Origin: Pyrinomonadaceae bacterium
GTDB taxonomy: Bacteria > Acidobacteriota > Blastocatellia > Pyrinomonadales > Pyrinomonadaceae
DNA: 64,000 nt
Assembly (NCBI GenBank): GCA_028284415.1
Contig: JANQRU010000004.1
Coordinates: forward strand, 868,001-932,000
Reading direction: 5' to 3'
The notes beneath the pieces were generated by a model that was not told the DNA's origin, did not search any database, and worked only from the letters and a program-made list of their open reading frames with translations. Both the position numbers and the translations under genes were made by a program. Of this stretch, positions 34,647-43,864 are shown piece by piece. Numbering within the stretch: position 1 is the stretch's first letter; the number at the start of each line of letters is the position of its first letter.

Positions 34647-36170
34647 ATGGCAGAACCAATTTTAATCGCAAAAAATAGTGAGAGAGAATTAAATCTTTTG
34701 CCCGATATGGCAAACAGACACGGACTTATCGCAGGAGCAACCGGAACAGGTAAAACTGTTACTTTGCAGACACTTGCCGAAGGATTTAGTCAGATAGGCG
34801 TGCCGGTCTTTATGGCTGACATCAAAGGTGATCTGACAGGAATTAGCGAAGCGGGTGGTGGACATGAAAAGGTCAATGAAAGACTGGAAATGTTGGGTTT
34901 CACGGATTTTCCATTTGAAGGAACACCGACCACTGTTTGGGACATCTTTGGTGAAAGCGGACATCCTTTGCGGGCAACGATCTCCGAAATGGGACCAATT
35001 TTATTAAGTCGAGTTTTGCAATTAAATGATACGCAAACGGCTGTCTTAAATCTGACTTTCAAGATCGCTGATGAAAACGGATTGTTATTGTTGGATTTCA
35101 AAGATCTGCGTTCGATGCTTCAGTATGTGGCGGAAAATTCAAAGGAATTTTCAACCGATTACGGAAACGTTTCAAAAGCCACGATCGGAGCGATTCAGCG
35201 TTCTTTGATCGAACTGGAACAACAGGGAGCAGAACAATTTTTCGGTGAACCAGCCGTGCAATTGGTTGATTTTATGCAGACAGTCAGCGGGAAAGGAATT
35301 GTAAATATTCTTGCGGCTGACAAATTGATAAATTCACCAAAACTTTATTCAACATTCTTGCTTTGGCTTTTATCCGAACTCTTTGAAATGTTGCCTGAAG
35401 CAGGTGATATGGACAAACCGAAAATGGTTTTCTTTTTTGACGAAGCACATCTTCTTTTTGAAGATACTCCAAAAGCTTTGGTCGAAAAAATTGAGCAGGT
35501 CGTTCGCTTGATTCGCTCAAAAGCCGTCGGAGTTTATTTCATAACCCAAAATCCGATGGATGTTCCCGAAGATATTCTTGGGCAGCTTGGAAACCGTGTT
35601 CAGCATGCTCTGCGTGCTTTTACGCCAAAAGATCAAAAAGCAGTTAAATCAGCCGCTCAGACCTTCCGCGAGAATCCTGAATTGGATGTTGAGGCAGCGA
35701 TCACGGAATTAGGAGTTGGAGAAGCTTTGGTTTCATTTTTGGATGAAAAAGGAACCCCTGGAATTGTTGAAAGAGCATACATTATGCCTCCGCATAGCCA
35801 GATCGGACCGATCACGCCTGAGCAAAGGAAGGCTCTGATAGATAATTCCATCGTTGCCGGACACTATGAAGAAGTTTACGATCGCGAATCCGCTTACGAG
35901 CTTTTAATTGCTAAGGCTGAAGCCGCCGCGAAAGAAGCCGAAGAATTAGCCAAAAAGGAAGCGGCTGCTGAAGAAGCGGAAAAGAAAGCCAAAGAAGAAG
36001 CTAAAGCGAAAAAATCTAGTCGGAGCGACAGCACAGCAGGTGCATTCGCGAAAAGTGCAGCTCGTGCAATCGGAAGCAATCTTGGCAGACAATTAGTTCG
36101 CGGTGTTTTAGGAGGCTTATTGGGAGGCTCAACTTCAAGAAAACGCAAAAAATCTTCATCTTGGTGGTAA
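34647..36170 (+). CDS. HerA-like/DUF853 hexameric ATPase
   Basis: 507 residues from the ATG at 34647 ([19 protein letters not shown]); an upstream TTG at 34569 is less likely. It has Walker A GATGTGKT, Walker [14 protein letters not shown], and an arginine region [20 protein letters not shown] typical of FtsK-HerA helicases. The C-terminal part is a long Glu/Ala/Lys helix, then a Ser/Arg/Gly tail ending [10 protein letters not shown]. Archaeal HerA works with NurA in end resection; the role of bacterial DUF853 is less clear. It stands alone, with no nurA-like gene beside it. Confidence 0.87.
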   Translation: MAEPILIAKNSERELNLLPDMANRHGLIAGATGTGKTVTLQTLAEGFSQIGVPVFMADIKGDLTGISEAGGGHEKVNERLEMLGFTDFPFEGTPTTVWDIFGESGHPLRATISEMGPILLSRVLQLNDTQTAVLNLTFKIADENGLLLLDFKDLRSMLQYVAENSKEFSTDYGNVSKATIGAIQRSLIELEQQGAEQFFGEPAVQLVDFMQTVSGKGIVNILAADKLINSPKLYSTFLLWLLSELFEMLPEAGDMDKPKMVFFFDEAHLLFEDTPKALVEKIEQVVRLIRSKAVGVYFITQNPMDVPEDILGQLGNRVQHALRAFTPKDQKAVKSAAQTFRENPELDVEAAITELGVGEALVSFLDEKGTPGIVERAYIMPPHSQIGPITPEQRKALIDNSIVAGHYEEVYDRESAYELLIAKAEAAAKEAEELAKKEAAAEEAEKKAKEEAKAKKSSRSDSTAGAFAKSAARAIGSNLGRQLVRGVLGGLLGGSTSRKRKKSSSWW

Positions 36171-36190
36171 TCAGGATTTTTTTGATAAAA

Positions 36191-36230
36191 AAGGTATATA
36201 GTTCAAATATTAGTTTGAGCTATATACCTT
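36191..36230. terminator. Bidirectional terminator
   Basis: AAGGTATATAGTTCAAA (36191-36207) and TTTGAGCTATATACCTT (36214-36230) form a 17-base stem with one G-U-type mismatch and a six-base loop, flanked by A and T runs. It lies between the convergent HerA-like and nuclease genes. Confidence 0.88.
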
Positions 36231-36235
36231 TAGCA

Positions 36236-37153
36236 TTATCTTGAATCAACCCTCATCTCTAAAACATTTTGTAAATTCTTAGGTAGAACACTCAAAAAAT
36301 CAAAACCTGTTTTTTGTTCAATGTTCCGAACACTTGTTTTGTAGTCCCGCCAGTTGTCATCCCTAATTCCATTTTTATTTGGCATATCAACGGCGATCAC
36401 ACGGGTTGATGAATCAATCCCCGAATTTCTTGATACAGCAACGATTATTTTCCAGCAATTTGTGGGAACTGTAACGGTTCGCCGCAGTTTCGATTTTTCC
36501 CCGTAGCAGCCCGAATAAATGAACAAATCGTTATTTCTCCGAGCCAGACTGCGGGAATATCTTTCCAGTTTTTCCCAAGGTCCTTGATTTAAGTCGGGCG
36601 TCTGCGGAGTCATATTTGTCATTAAAAAGGTCGAACTATTTGCTTCACGACTCTTTGTTCTGTCGGCTGAAGGAACAATGTGTCCACGATTATAGCCGCT
36701 TCTCGTATAATAACTCGGAAAAATATTCTTCCAATTCTTAGGCAATCTATTATCAGGACGGAAATTGTTTTGTCGTTCAACCCCACCTAAATCTTCTTTG
36801 GTTAATTGCCACGCCACCCAATTTGGAATCGCCTTACTTCGATTGTAAGAAAGGGCGTAATGGTTATTTATCAAAAGATAGTTGTTAGAAAAAATAGGAT
36901 TTGCTCTTGCACTACTCGGATTTCCAAGAGCGAGATAAGTTCTTTCGGCTTCCGAAGTTGTTTGAGGTTGTTTTGCAGTAGGTAATTTTACAGGCGGTAA
37001 GGTTTTATTTGTTTCCTCAGGTTTTTCAGGAATTGGATCGTTAATTTCGGCGAGCTTTTCATTGATTTTGGGTGCAATCCAAGCACAAAAAGCAATTGCT
37101 CCGATGAGCAATAAAACCGCAATAATCCCGCCGATTGTGACACCTTTTTTCAT
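36236..37153 (-). CDS. DNA/RNA non-specific endonuclease, membrane anchored
   Basis: 305 residues. An N-terminal hydrophobic segment (about 6-26) is followed by a Pro/Glu/Thr-rich linker (about 38-70) and a NUC domain. The catalytic block is YNRGHIVPSADRTKS, with the general-base His, and TNMTPQTPDLNQGPWEKLE provides the metal-binding Asn. This matches NucA of cyanobacteria more closely than Serratia nuclease. It probably degrades DNA and RNA outside the cytoplasm. No inhibitor gene (NuiA-like) is adjacent. Confidence 0.9.
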   Translation of the reverse strand: MKKGVTIGGIIAVLLLIGAIAFCAWIAPKINEKLAEINDPIPEKPEETNKTLPPVKLPTAKQPQTTSEAERTYLALGNPSSARANPIFSNNYLLINNHYALSYNRSKAIPNWVAWQLTKEDLGGVERQNNFRPDNRLPKNWKNIFPSYYTRSGYNRGHIVPSADRTKSREANSSTFLMTNMTPQTPDLNQGPWEKLERYSRSLARRNNDLFIYSGCYGEKSKLRRTVTVPTNCWKIIVAVSRNSGIDSSTRVIAVDMPNKNGIRDDNWRDYKTSVRNIEQKTGFDFLSVLPKNLQNVLEMRVDSR

Positions 37154-37248
37154 AATTCACAGATTAGAAAAAGTTTAGCATTCGTAAATGTTTCTTGGCT
37201 AATAGCTGTTAGCTTCTGCATACTTGTTAAGTTAAAATAAAAGATTCA

Positions 37249-38334
37249 ATGAGCGACAAAATTCATTTAATAGGGCTTAACAAGGATGAACTTGCCAAAT
37301 TTGTATTGAAAATCGGCGAGCCAAAATATCGTGCATCGCAAATTTTCAAAGGCTTGCACGAAAGACGTTTAAGACAAATTGAAGAGATCACAGATTTACC
37401 AAAAAGTTTTCGTGAAAAGTTAAATGAAACCTCCACAACATCAACTCTAGAAGTTGAATCTCGATATGTTTCAGAAGATGGAACGCGTAGATTTTTGATG
37501 AAAACTCACGATGGTTATCCGGTTGAAACGGTTTTCATACCGACCGAAAAACGCGACACAATTTGTTTTTCATCGCAATCGGGATGCCCTTTGAAATGTG
37601 ATTTTTGTTTAACGGCAAAACTAGGGCTTCTTAGAAATTTAACTGTCGGCGAAATTATTGAACAGATCGTTATTGTCTTAAATGATGTTTACGGAGAGGC
37701 AAATGAAACACCGCACGGGACAAATCTAGTTGCAATGGGAGCAGGTGAGCCTTTTTTGAATTTTGAAAACTTAATCAAAGCCATCGAAATTATGTCCGAA
37801 GAAGATGGACTTTTTATCGTGCCAAATCGAATAACAGTTTCAACTGCTGGGATTGTTCCAAAAATTTACGAATTTGCGAAATTAGAAAAACGTCCGCACT
37901 TGGCAATTTCTTTGTCAGCACCGAATGATGAATTGCGGGATAAATTAATGCCCATAAATAAAAAATGGGACATCGAAGAATTACTCCAAGCTGCAAAAGA
38001 ATTTCAAAATTCTTTGCGAAAAGGAGAAAGATTTACATTTGAATACGTACTGCTTGGTGGGATAAACGATTCTGTCGAACACGCTCTGGATTTAGCAAAA
38101 CTACTGAAAAAATACAATTTAACTCGCGTAAAAATAAATTTGATTCCACATAATTCCGCCGAACCTCTCGAATACAAACCGACAAGTTGGGACCAGGTTG
38201 AAAAGTTCAAAAAGACCTTAGAAGAAAATGGTGTTTCGGCTTATGTCCGAACTCCTAGAGGCAGAGATATTTTTGCCGCCTGTGGACAGCTTGCGGCTAA
38301 AAGTGAGCCAAATTTAGTGCAAATTGCGAATTGA
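37249..38334 (+). CDS. rlmN: Dual-specificity RNA methyltransferase RlmN
   Basis: 361 residues. The radical-SAM cluster motif is Cys113-X3-Cys117-X2-Cys120 (SGCPLKCDFCLTAKLG). The resting methyl-carrying Cys near the C terminus is in IFAACGQLAA. Other RlmN blocks are PKYRASQIFKGLHE at the start and NLVAMGAGEPFLNFEN in the middle. It methylates C2 of A2503 in 23S rRNA and A37 of some tRNAs. Confidence 0.95.
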   Translation: MSDKIHLIGLNKDELAKFVLKIGEPKYRASQIFKGLHERRLRQIEEITDLPKSFREKLNETSTTSTLEVESRYVSEDGTRRFLMKTHDGYPVETVFIPTEKRDTICFSSQSGCPLKCDFCLTAKLGLLRNLTVGEIIEQIVIVLNDVYGEANETPHGTNLVAMGAGEPFLNFENLIKAIEIMSEEDGLFIVPNRITVSTAGIVPKIYEFAKLEKRPHLAISLSAPNDELRDKLMPINKKWDIEELLQAAKEFQNSLRKGERFTFEYVLLGGINDSVEHALDLAKLLKKYNLTRVKINLIPHNSAEPLEYKPTSWDQVEKFKKTLEENGVSAYVRTPRGRDIFAACGQLAAKSEPNLVQIAN

Positions 38335-38346
38335 CCTTAAATATTT

Positions 38347-38877
38347 ATGGAAATACTAATTCTCGGAGGCATACTCGTTGCGATAATGGTTGTTGTCTCC
38401 ACAAAAATAAAAAAATCAGCTGCGGCAGCTTATGAGCCTGAAGTTATTGAAAAAGATGATTTCAAAATCAAAAAGGCAGAGGGATTTCTCTATCCGCTGA
38501 GAGATGAACCTGATTATCCATTTGAGGCATATTCAAAACTCTATGGCGAAAGATCAACCCGAAACATTTGGCGTGCGAGAATTCGTCTTAGAATAACGGA
38601 TGGTTTGCATCTGCAAAAATTGATCAAAGAAGTAAAGGGAAGCAAAGAAAAATTCATATCGCAGAAGAATTTGAATGATTTGCCGGAGGGGCAAAAGGGA
38701 ACAATTTTGCGAACTGAAAAAACAGAGGACGAAGTAGATTACAAAGTTTTTAGAAAAATTGTCCAAAGCAAAAAACAGGGCAAAACTTACGAACTCAGAA
38801 CGACAATGTTGGAACCTTACAGCGATGAATATACTCACAGAGCTTGCCAAATGATGGAAAGCTTTGAAGTTAAATAA
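38347..38877 (+). CDS. Hypothetical membrane-anchored protein
   Basis: 176 residues, not recognised. One N-terminal membrane segment (about 2-20), then a soluble mixed domain rich in Lys and Glu with Tyr-containing stretches (FLYPLRDEPDYPFEAYSKLYG). It begins 12 bases after rlmN and is probably co-transcribed. Nothing indicates a function. Confidence 0.65.
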   Translation: MEILILGGILVAIMVVVSTKIKKSAAAAYEPEVIEKDDFKIKKAEGFLYPLRDEPDYPFEAYSKLYGERSTRNIWRARIRLRITDGLHLQKLIKEVKGSKEKFISQKNLNDLPEGQKGTILRTEKTEDEVDYKVFRKIVQSKKQGKTYELRTTMLEPYSDEYTHRACQMMESFEVK

Positions 38878-38982
38878 GAAAAGAGAATTTGAAATATCGG
38901 CAAAATATATTCAAACTAATTAATAAACACAAGCATCTTGAAAAAGAGCAGGAATAAATTTCTCAAAAAAGCAATTATATAA

Positions 38983-39453
38983 ATGATTATGAAAAAATAT
39001 CTTTTTATCGGTTTGTTTTTTGCACTTGGACTTTTCTTTATTGGCGAAGCAAATGCTCAAAGCGTAAGCGGTTCTATTAGCAAAGCACGCAAAGGGAAAA
39101 TTGCCCGCGGATATGTTGTTTTAAAAATTCCGGGTGGACTTCATGTAAATTCCTATCGTCCAAGATCGGAATACGCAATACCGACTCGTGTAACTGTTTC
39201 AAGTGGTTCGAGAGGAGTTAGAGCTTATGGAGTTACATATCCTCCGGGAAAGACCCGTCGTTTTTCTTTTTCGGACACACCGATAAATGTCTATGAAGGA
39301 CGCGTTGTTTTTGGCTTTAAGGTAAGAGTTCCAAGTAATTATCGCGGAAGCACGATTCGTGTGAAAGCAAATGTTCGCTATCAAGCTTGTACAGATGAAG
39401 TTTGCTATCCACCAAAAACAAAATCGGTTTGGATAACTGCCAGAGTTAGATGA
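38983..39453 (+). CDS. Stand-alone DsbD N-terminal (alpha) domain-like secreted protein
   Basis: 156 residues with a signal peptide (LFIGLFFALGLFFIGEANAQ). The mature part resembles the periplasmic immunoglobulin-like alpha domain of DsbD: GGLHVNSYRPR, TYPPGKTRRFSFSD, and the cysteine pair YQACTDEVCYPP, which in DsbD passes electrons to partners. The transmembrane and C-terminal thioredoxin domains of DsbD are absent, so its own reductant would have to come from another protein. The next gene overlaps it with ATGA. Confidence 0.8.
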   Translation: MIMKKYLFIGLFFALGLFFIGEANAQSVSGSISKARKGKIARGYVVLKIPGGLHVNSYRPRSEYAIPTRVTVSSGSRGVRAYGVTYPPGKTRRFSFSDTPINVYEGRVVFGFKVRVPSNYRGSTIRVKANVRYQACTDEVCYPPKTKSVWITARVR

Positions 39454-39944
39454 AGCGTCTCCACAAAATAGTTTTTTACACATTTTTAGTTTCGACTATT
39501 TCAATTTTAGCCTTTGCTTTTTGGATCTTTTCGGAAGAACCCAACAAAGAACAGATTGCAAAGGCTTTTCCTTTAGATTCCTATCAAGTATTTACGAAAG
39601 GAAAGAATGTAACCTTGTATTTTTTAGAGCCTTCTCAAAAAAACCAAAAAAAAGAAACTTTTCATAAATATACTGTTCTAGAAAAAACAGAAATTAAAGA
39701 GAAAAGTTTTCAAAGTTTCCTCAAAAACTCATTTATAAAATCAATTACAAATAAAGAATCTAAATGCTTTAATCCAAGACACGGACTTCGTATATCAGAT
39801 GGAAAGCAAAAATTAGATATAATTATTTGCTTTGAATGCTCTAATTTTAAAACCTATTACAAAGACAAAGAAGGTTTTGGGTCAATAAACGAAGATACAA
39901 AAACTTTATTTAGTAATGTTTTGGAAACACCCGAATCTCCTTAA
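39450..39944 (+). CDS. Hypothetical protein with N-terminal membrane segment
   Basis: 164 residues. Its ATG overlaps the stop of the DsbD-alpha-like gene (ATGA), a sign of coupling. One hydrophobic segment (about 8-28) is followed by a soluble Lys-rich domain. Several Cys occur near the end (SKCFNPRHGL and IIICFECSNFK), but no thioredoxin motif is present. Not recognised. It overlaps the convergent DUF1570 gene by four bases. Confidence 0.6.
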   Translation: MKRLHKIVFYTFLVSTISILAFAFWIFSEEPNKEQIAKAFPLDSYQVFTKGKNVTLYFLEPSQKNQKKETFHKYTVLEKTEIKEKSFQSFLKNSFIKSITNKESKCFNPRHGLRISDGKQKLDIIICFECSNFKTYYKDKEGFGSINEDTKTLFSNVLETPESP

Positions 39945-42301
39945 AGTTCAAACCCTTTCGGTACAAACTCCAAAGCTATCGCCTCTCCTTCATCTTCTTT
40001 TTTGTTATCAGGTCGATAGGTAAAAACAGTCGTTACCGACGGAAACTTAAAACCGCATCGTAACTGTATTTGTCCCATATCTCTGGTAAATCCTCTAATC
40101 ATTACGTTTTGAGGGTTTTTAGTTTTTAGTTTAAAGATTTGTTCTCCAATTTTGATGCGAAATACGACATTATTGCGTTTGCATTCGATGCTTTCAGCAA
40201 TTCCAACAGCACGTTTTTCACCTGCTTGAATTTTTCTCAGAGAGTCTTTAATACTTTGTATCATCAGCTTTTTCTGACGATCTTCCATCTCTTTGCTAAT
40301 GATAACAACAGGTTTTTCGGAGGCGATTTCTTTATCTGATTTGAATTCAAAAAACTCAGGAACAAAATCAATTCTCGTAATCGTTCCATCTGTTTTTGTA
40401 TTGTTTTCTTTGCGATAGGTAATTACGCTATGGACATCCTTCAAATCTACATCACAACCGATTACTTTCTGCGTGGCAGAATCTGTATGTGCCATCAAAG
40501 CTAATGATTGAAAATCTTTACTGGTAAGAGTTAAAGTCGTAAATTCGGATTTTATATCGTAAATGACTTTACCCGAAACACAATCAATCTTTTGTATGTA
40601 ACCCAAAACCCATGCTTCATCTTTTTTAGGTTTTTCGAGTATTCGATTGATATTGAATACCTCTTTTTCTTGCTTGATTTTTTTAATTTCTTCCTCACTT
40701 AAATCTTCTTCACGAACAACTTTTGGAGCAGGAGAATTATTTCGATTAGCTCTCGGTGGTCTCGACTGAGAAGAATTATTTCTCGCAACTTGCTGTTCAA
40801 TGTTTTGAATGCTTTTTAGAAGATTTTGCGAACTGGCACGAATTGATGGATCAGTTGCATTTTTAATTAATTTTTCAGCAACTTTTTTTGCTTCTTTATA
40901 TTTTTCTTGTCTTAGATAGATTTGAGCAAGTTGGAGAAGTGAATTTGTGTCCCCTGGCTTTAAGGAAAGACTTTGATTTAAGAGTTTAACCGATTCATCT
41001 AAGTTCTCATCGCTAACTAAATTGATAAATGCTAAAAGAGAATAACTCCTTGTAAATCTCGGTTTTATTTCAATTGCTTTTCTTAGAGCCATTCTCATTT
41101 TTTCCACTTTTTCTTTCGGAAAGCTGGAAACATATCCAAAGTCCCTAGTTCCTTCGCGACTTAAAACGTATGCGTAATTGTAGAGAACAAGATGATTATT
41201 TTGATCGCTAGCAACGGCTTTTTCTAGATAATTTTTTGCTTCATCAAATTTTCCTTGCCGCATTTTAACAAGTCCGAGAGCGGTATTTGCAAGACTATGG
41301 TTTTCATCTAACGCGAGAGATTTTTTTAGGTAAACTTCTGCATCTGCGGGTTCATTTGTATGATATAAGAGGTCACCAAGATAAGCATTGGCATCAGCTT
41401 CAGAAAGTGTTGTAACAGACATTTCCGTATCAAATATCAACGGTTCTTTAAATGTTATAAGTGTAGTTTTAAAAACCCTTTTTTTGGCATATCTTTTGAG
41501 GATCTTCTCCATTTCCTCATAATCCATTTTGAAGACTTTTTTAAATGCTTCTTCAGGATCAACATCTCTCAAAACCAAACTGAGAAAATTGTTCAAAGCA
41601 GCATTATTAGCACCACCATTTCCTTGAATCAGATAATGAATCAAAGCCCAAGCCTGTGCATAAAAGACACTTCGGGAATGATTAGCATTTTGGTGAAGCG
41701 AATAATTATCCACCTTAAAAAAATCTCTCAAAGGAATTAAATTATATCGTTGGAGAAGTCGTAGATGATTGTTTTGTAAACCACCAAGAGTTACCTTTCT
41801 GTCATCCTTTATGCTAAATGTTTGATAGTATTCAGCGAGACCTTCATTAAACCAAGGTGGAACCTCCGTTTTTCCAAAATTTGTGTCTAACAGATAATGA
41901 ACATATTCGTGAAAAATAGTTCCATAAGTATCATTTATATCGCCATCGGTAGATAGAGTTATGTAATTAACGTCTTCTCCGGGTTGGAAATATCCTGCAA
42001 TCCATTTATCTGCTTCGCCTTTGGCATTTTTGGGCTTAAAAGGTTTGTAAGATTTAGAGTTTTTGAAAACAACTACATTGGTTTGAATACCAGAGTTAAA
42101 TTTTACATTTGGAAATAGTTTTCCAAAAACCTCCCGAAATTGTTCGAGTTTAGTCGCAACTTTGCGTATGTTTTTCTCTTTTGCATCACCGATTAAAAAG
42201 AAATTTTTTGAGCGAACGCTTATCCATTCATCTTTGGCAAGAGTTGGTATAGAAAAAAGCAGAACAAAAATCAGCGTGAGATACAAATAACGTAACTTCA
42301 T
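39941..42301 (-). CDS. DUF1570/peptidase MA-like protein with TPR repeats
   Basis: 786 residues with a signal peptide. The N-terminal half has a gluzincin-type active site: HEYVH (two metal His, general-base Glu) followed at a distance by PPWFNEGLAEYYQTF with the third ligand Glu. TPR units follow at about 280-510 (ANAYLGDLLYHTNEPADAEVYLKKSL and further repeats). A C-terminal beta region carries repeated 'DCVSGKVIYDI'-like and 'ECKRNNVVFRI'-like strands. The protein is secreted; substrate unknown. Confidence 0.85.
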   Translation of the reverse strand: MKLRYLYLTLIFVLLFSIPTLAKDEWISVRSKNFFLIGDAKEKNIRKVATKLEQFREVFGKLFPNVKFNSGIQTNVVVFKNSKSYKPFKPKNAKGEADKWIAGYFQPGEDVNYITLSTDGDINDTYGTIFHEYVHYLLDTNFGKTEVPPWFNEGLAEYYQTFSIKDDRKVTLGGLQNNHLRLLQRYNLIPLRDFFKVDNYSLHQNANHSRSVFYAQAWALIHYLIQGNGGANNAALNNFLSLVLRDVDPEEAFKKVFKMDYEEMEKILKRYAKKRVFKTTLITFKEPLIFDTEMSVTTLSEADANAYLGDLLYHTNEPADAEVYLKKSLALDENHSLANTALGLVKMRQGKFDEAKNYLEKAVASDQNNHLVLYNYAYVLSREGTRDFGYVSSFPKEKVEKMRMALRKAIEIKPRFTRSYSLLAFINLVSDENLDESVKLLNQSLSLKPGDTNSLLQLAQIYLRQEKYKEAKKVAEKLIKNATDPSIRASSQNLLKSIQNIEQQVARNNSSQSRPPRANRNNSPAPKVVREEDLSEEEIKKIKQEKEVFNINRILEKPKKDEAWVLGYIQKIDCVSGKVIYDIKSEFTTLTLTSKDFQSLALMAHTDSATQKVIGCDVDLKDVHSVITYRKENNTKTDGTITRIDFVPEFFEFKSDKEIASEKPVVIISKEMEDRQKKLMIQSIKDSLRKIQAGEKRAVGIAESIECKRNNVVFRIKIGEQIFKLKTKNPQNVMIRGFTRDMGQIQLRCGFKFPSVTTVFTYRPDNKKEDEGEAIALEFVPKGFEL

Positions 42302-42390
42302 TTATAGGAGCCTCCAAGGTGGTTTAGTGGGTGAATATTATAATTGATTTAGTTGTAAGGTCAATAAATTTGCTAAAAATCGGAAGAAAG

Positions 42391-43245
42391 TTATCTTCCA
42401 ATTACAGACATCAAACGCCCTGTTTTCCCGTATTTTTTCTTTTCTACACGGTATGAGAAGAATAAATCAGTGCTTTTCATTGTGCAGAAAGGTGCTGTGT
42501 ATATGTTTTCTACTTTAATGCCAAGGTTCAAAAGTTGGTCTCTGTTAGCAAGATGCAAATCTATGAGGGCGTGACCTTCTCGGGTTTTTGTAAAAAGTTT
42601 TTGGCTATTGGAAAAGTTTTTTGTAAAGGCATCAATTACCTCTTGACCGATTTCGTATCTTTCGCAGGTTGCTGCAGGACCGATGGCACAAATCAAATCT
42701 TCTGCGTTTGTTCCATACTCGTTTTTCATTTTTTCAATTGCTTTGATAACAATTGATTCTACAGTCCCTCGCCAACCTGCATGAACAGCGGAAAATGCAC
42801 CTGTTTTGGTATCTCCAATTAAAACAGGAACGCAATCAGCAGTTTTTACACCAACTAGCAAATTCAGTAAGTCAGAGATGATTCCATCATATTTTTCTTC
42901 CGTGTTTTTTGCTTCTTCTGAATCGGAAACTTTTTTAACACCATCCCCATGAACCTGCCAAACGGTTGTTAAATCAAAATCACCTTTAAAAACATTCAAA
43001 AAACGGCGACGATTTTCCGCAATATTTTCATCTGAATCTTCGCCAAAACCTGCCAAATTCAAATCATTCTCAGGAAAAGGCGAAACACCACCAAGCCTCG
43101 TTGAAAACCCATTTGTAAAACCGTTTTCTTCCAAAGCCTTACAAACCAAAACCTTAACCCCATTCTTTTCTCGCCAATAAAACCCAAAATCTGATAAAGT
43201 TTCATCGGATGCATCTGAAGGCAGATAATCTACTTTTGAAGACAT
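42391..43245 (-). CDS. pgeF: Peptidoglycan editing factor PgeF (YfiH, multicopper-like)
   Basis: 284 residues from the ATG at 43245. It has the YfiH metal ligands: FSTRLGGVSPFPENDLN, VWQVHGDGV, VGVKTADCVPVLI and AVHAGWRGT, with the metal Cys in the ADC motif and His in VHAGW. The family removes L-Ser-containing peptides misincorporated into peptidoglycan, and relatives have purine-nucleoside oxidase or phosphorylase activity. Its start is four bases from that of divergent acpS. Frames with earlier ATGs exist, but they would run into acpS. Confidence 0.9.
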   Translation of the reverse strand: MSSKVDYLPSDASDETLSDFGFYWREKNGVKVLVCKALEENGFTNGFSTRLGGVSPFPENDLNLAGFGEDSDENIAENRRRFLNVFKGDFDLTTVWQVHGDGVKKVSDSEEAKNTEEKYDGIISDLLNLLVGVKTADCVPVLIGDTKTGAFSAVHAGWRGTVESIVIKAIEKMKNEYGTNAEDLICAIGPAATCERYEIGQEVIDAFTKNFSNSQKLFTKTREGHALIDLHLANRDQLLNLGIKVENIYTAPFCTMKSTDLFFSYRVEKKKYGKTGRLMSVIGR

Positions 43246-43249
43246 ATTT

Positions 43250-43636
43250 ATGATACTTTCCATTGGCACAGACATAATTGAAGTTTACCGCATACGTGAA
43301 ACTATCGAAAGAACACCGCGTTTTATTGAGCGTGTTTTTACAGAAAAAGAGCGTGAATATTGCGATAGCAAAGGTGCATCCGCCGCACAATCATATGCCG
43401 GACGGTTTGCCGCCAAAGAAGCATTTCTAAAAGCTCTGAGAACGGGCTGGCGTGGAAAGATAACTTGGCAAGATATTGAAATTGAAAATGACGAAATGGG
43501 AGTTCCAAGTTTTAATATAAGGAATGAAGCAAAAAAAATATTAGATGAATTGGGAGCAAATAGTATTCATCTTTCTATCTCTCATACATCCGAACACGCT
43601 ACGGCTCAAGTTATCTTAGAGAGAGTGGGGGAGTGA
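43250..43636 (+). CDS. acpS: Holo-[acyl-carrier-protein] synthase
   Basis: 128 residues. MILSIGTDIIEVYRIRETIE carries Asp8, and YAGRFAAKEAFLKALRTG carries the second metal-binding Glu; both are typical of the small trimeric AcpS. It transfers 4'-phosphopantetheine from CoA to ACP. The normal length and canonical N terminus fix the start, leaving only four bases to the divergent pgeF start. Confidence 0.95.
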   Translation: MILSIGTDIIEVYRIRETIERTPRFIERVFTEKEREYCDSKGASAAQSYAGRFAAKEAFLKALRTGWRGKITWQDIEIENDEMGVPSFNIRNEAKKILDELGANSIHLSISHTSEHATAQVILERVGE

Positions 43637-43687
43637 GAAGGAAAGATAAATATACTTTTATGAAGAATTCAGTATTTAGCAAATCGG

Positions 43688-43832
43688 CTATCTATTAGGT
43701 TCGAAAATCATTTTTACAAGTTGCTCAATAAGCAAGTCGCAATCCGCATCTAGTTTTTCAAAAATTTCTTTTGGAACCAACAGTTTGCTTAAAAGAGACT
43801 TTTTATTATATCTAAAATTTACTTTTTACCAT
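43688..43832 (-). pseudogene. Possible frameshifted small gene
   Basis: On the minus strand the ATG at 43832 gives MVKSKF then a stop. A single-base shift joins a frame that continues RYNKKSLLSKLLVPKEIFEK and ends LLIEQLVKMIFEPNR at 43688, giving about 48 residues with natural-looking composition. No ribosome-binding site is evident. It may be a decayed small gene or chance. The stretch 43637-43864 has nothing else I can name. Confidence 0.25.
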
Positions 43833-43864
43833 TTGGTGGAGTTTAAGAAAATGCTTTCATTAAA

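Noticed and set aside
36236-37153. NRGH instead of DRGH in the nuclease as a sign of inactivity
   Set aside because: NucA-type members naturally vary at this position, while the catalytic His and Asn are kept.
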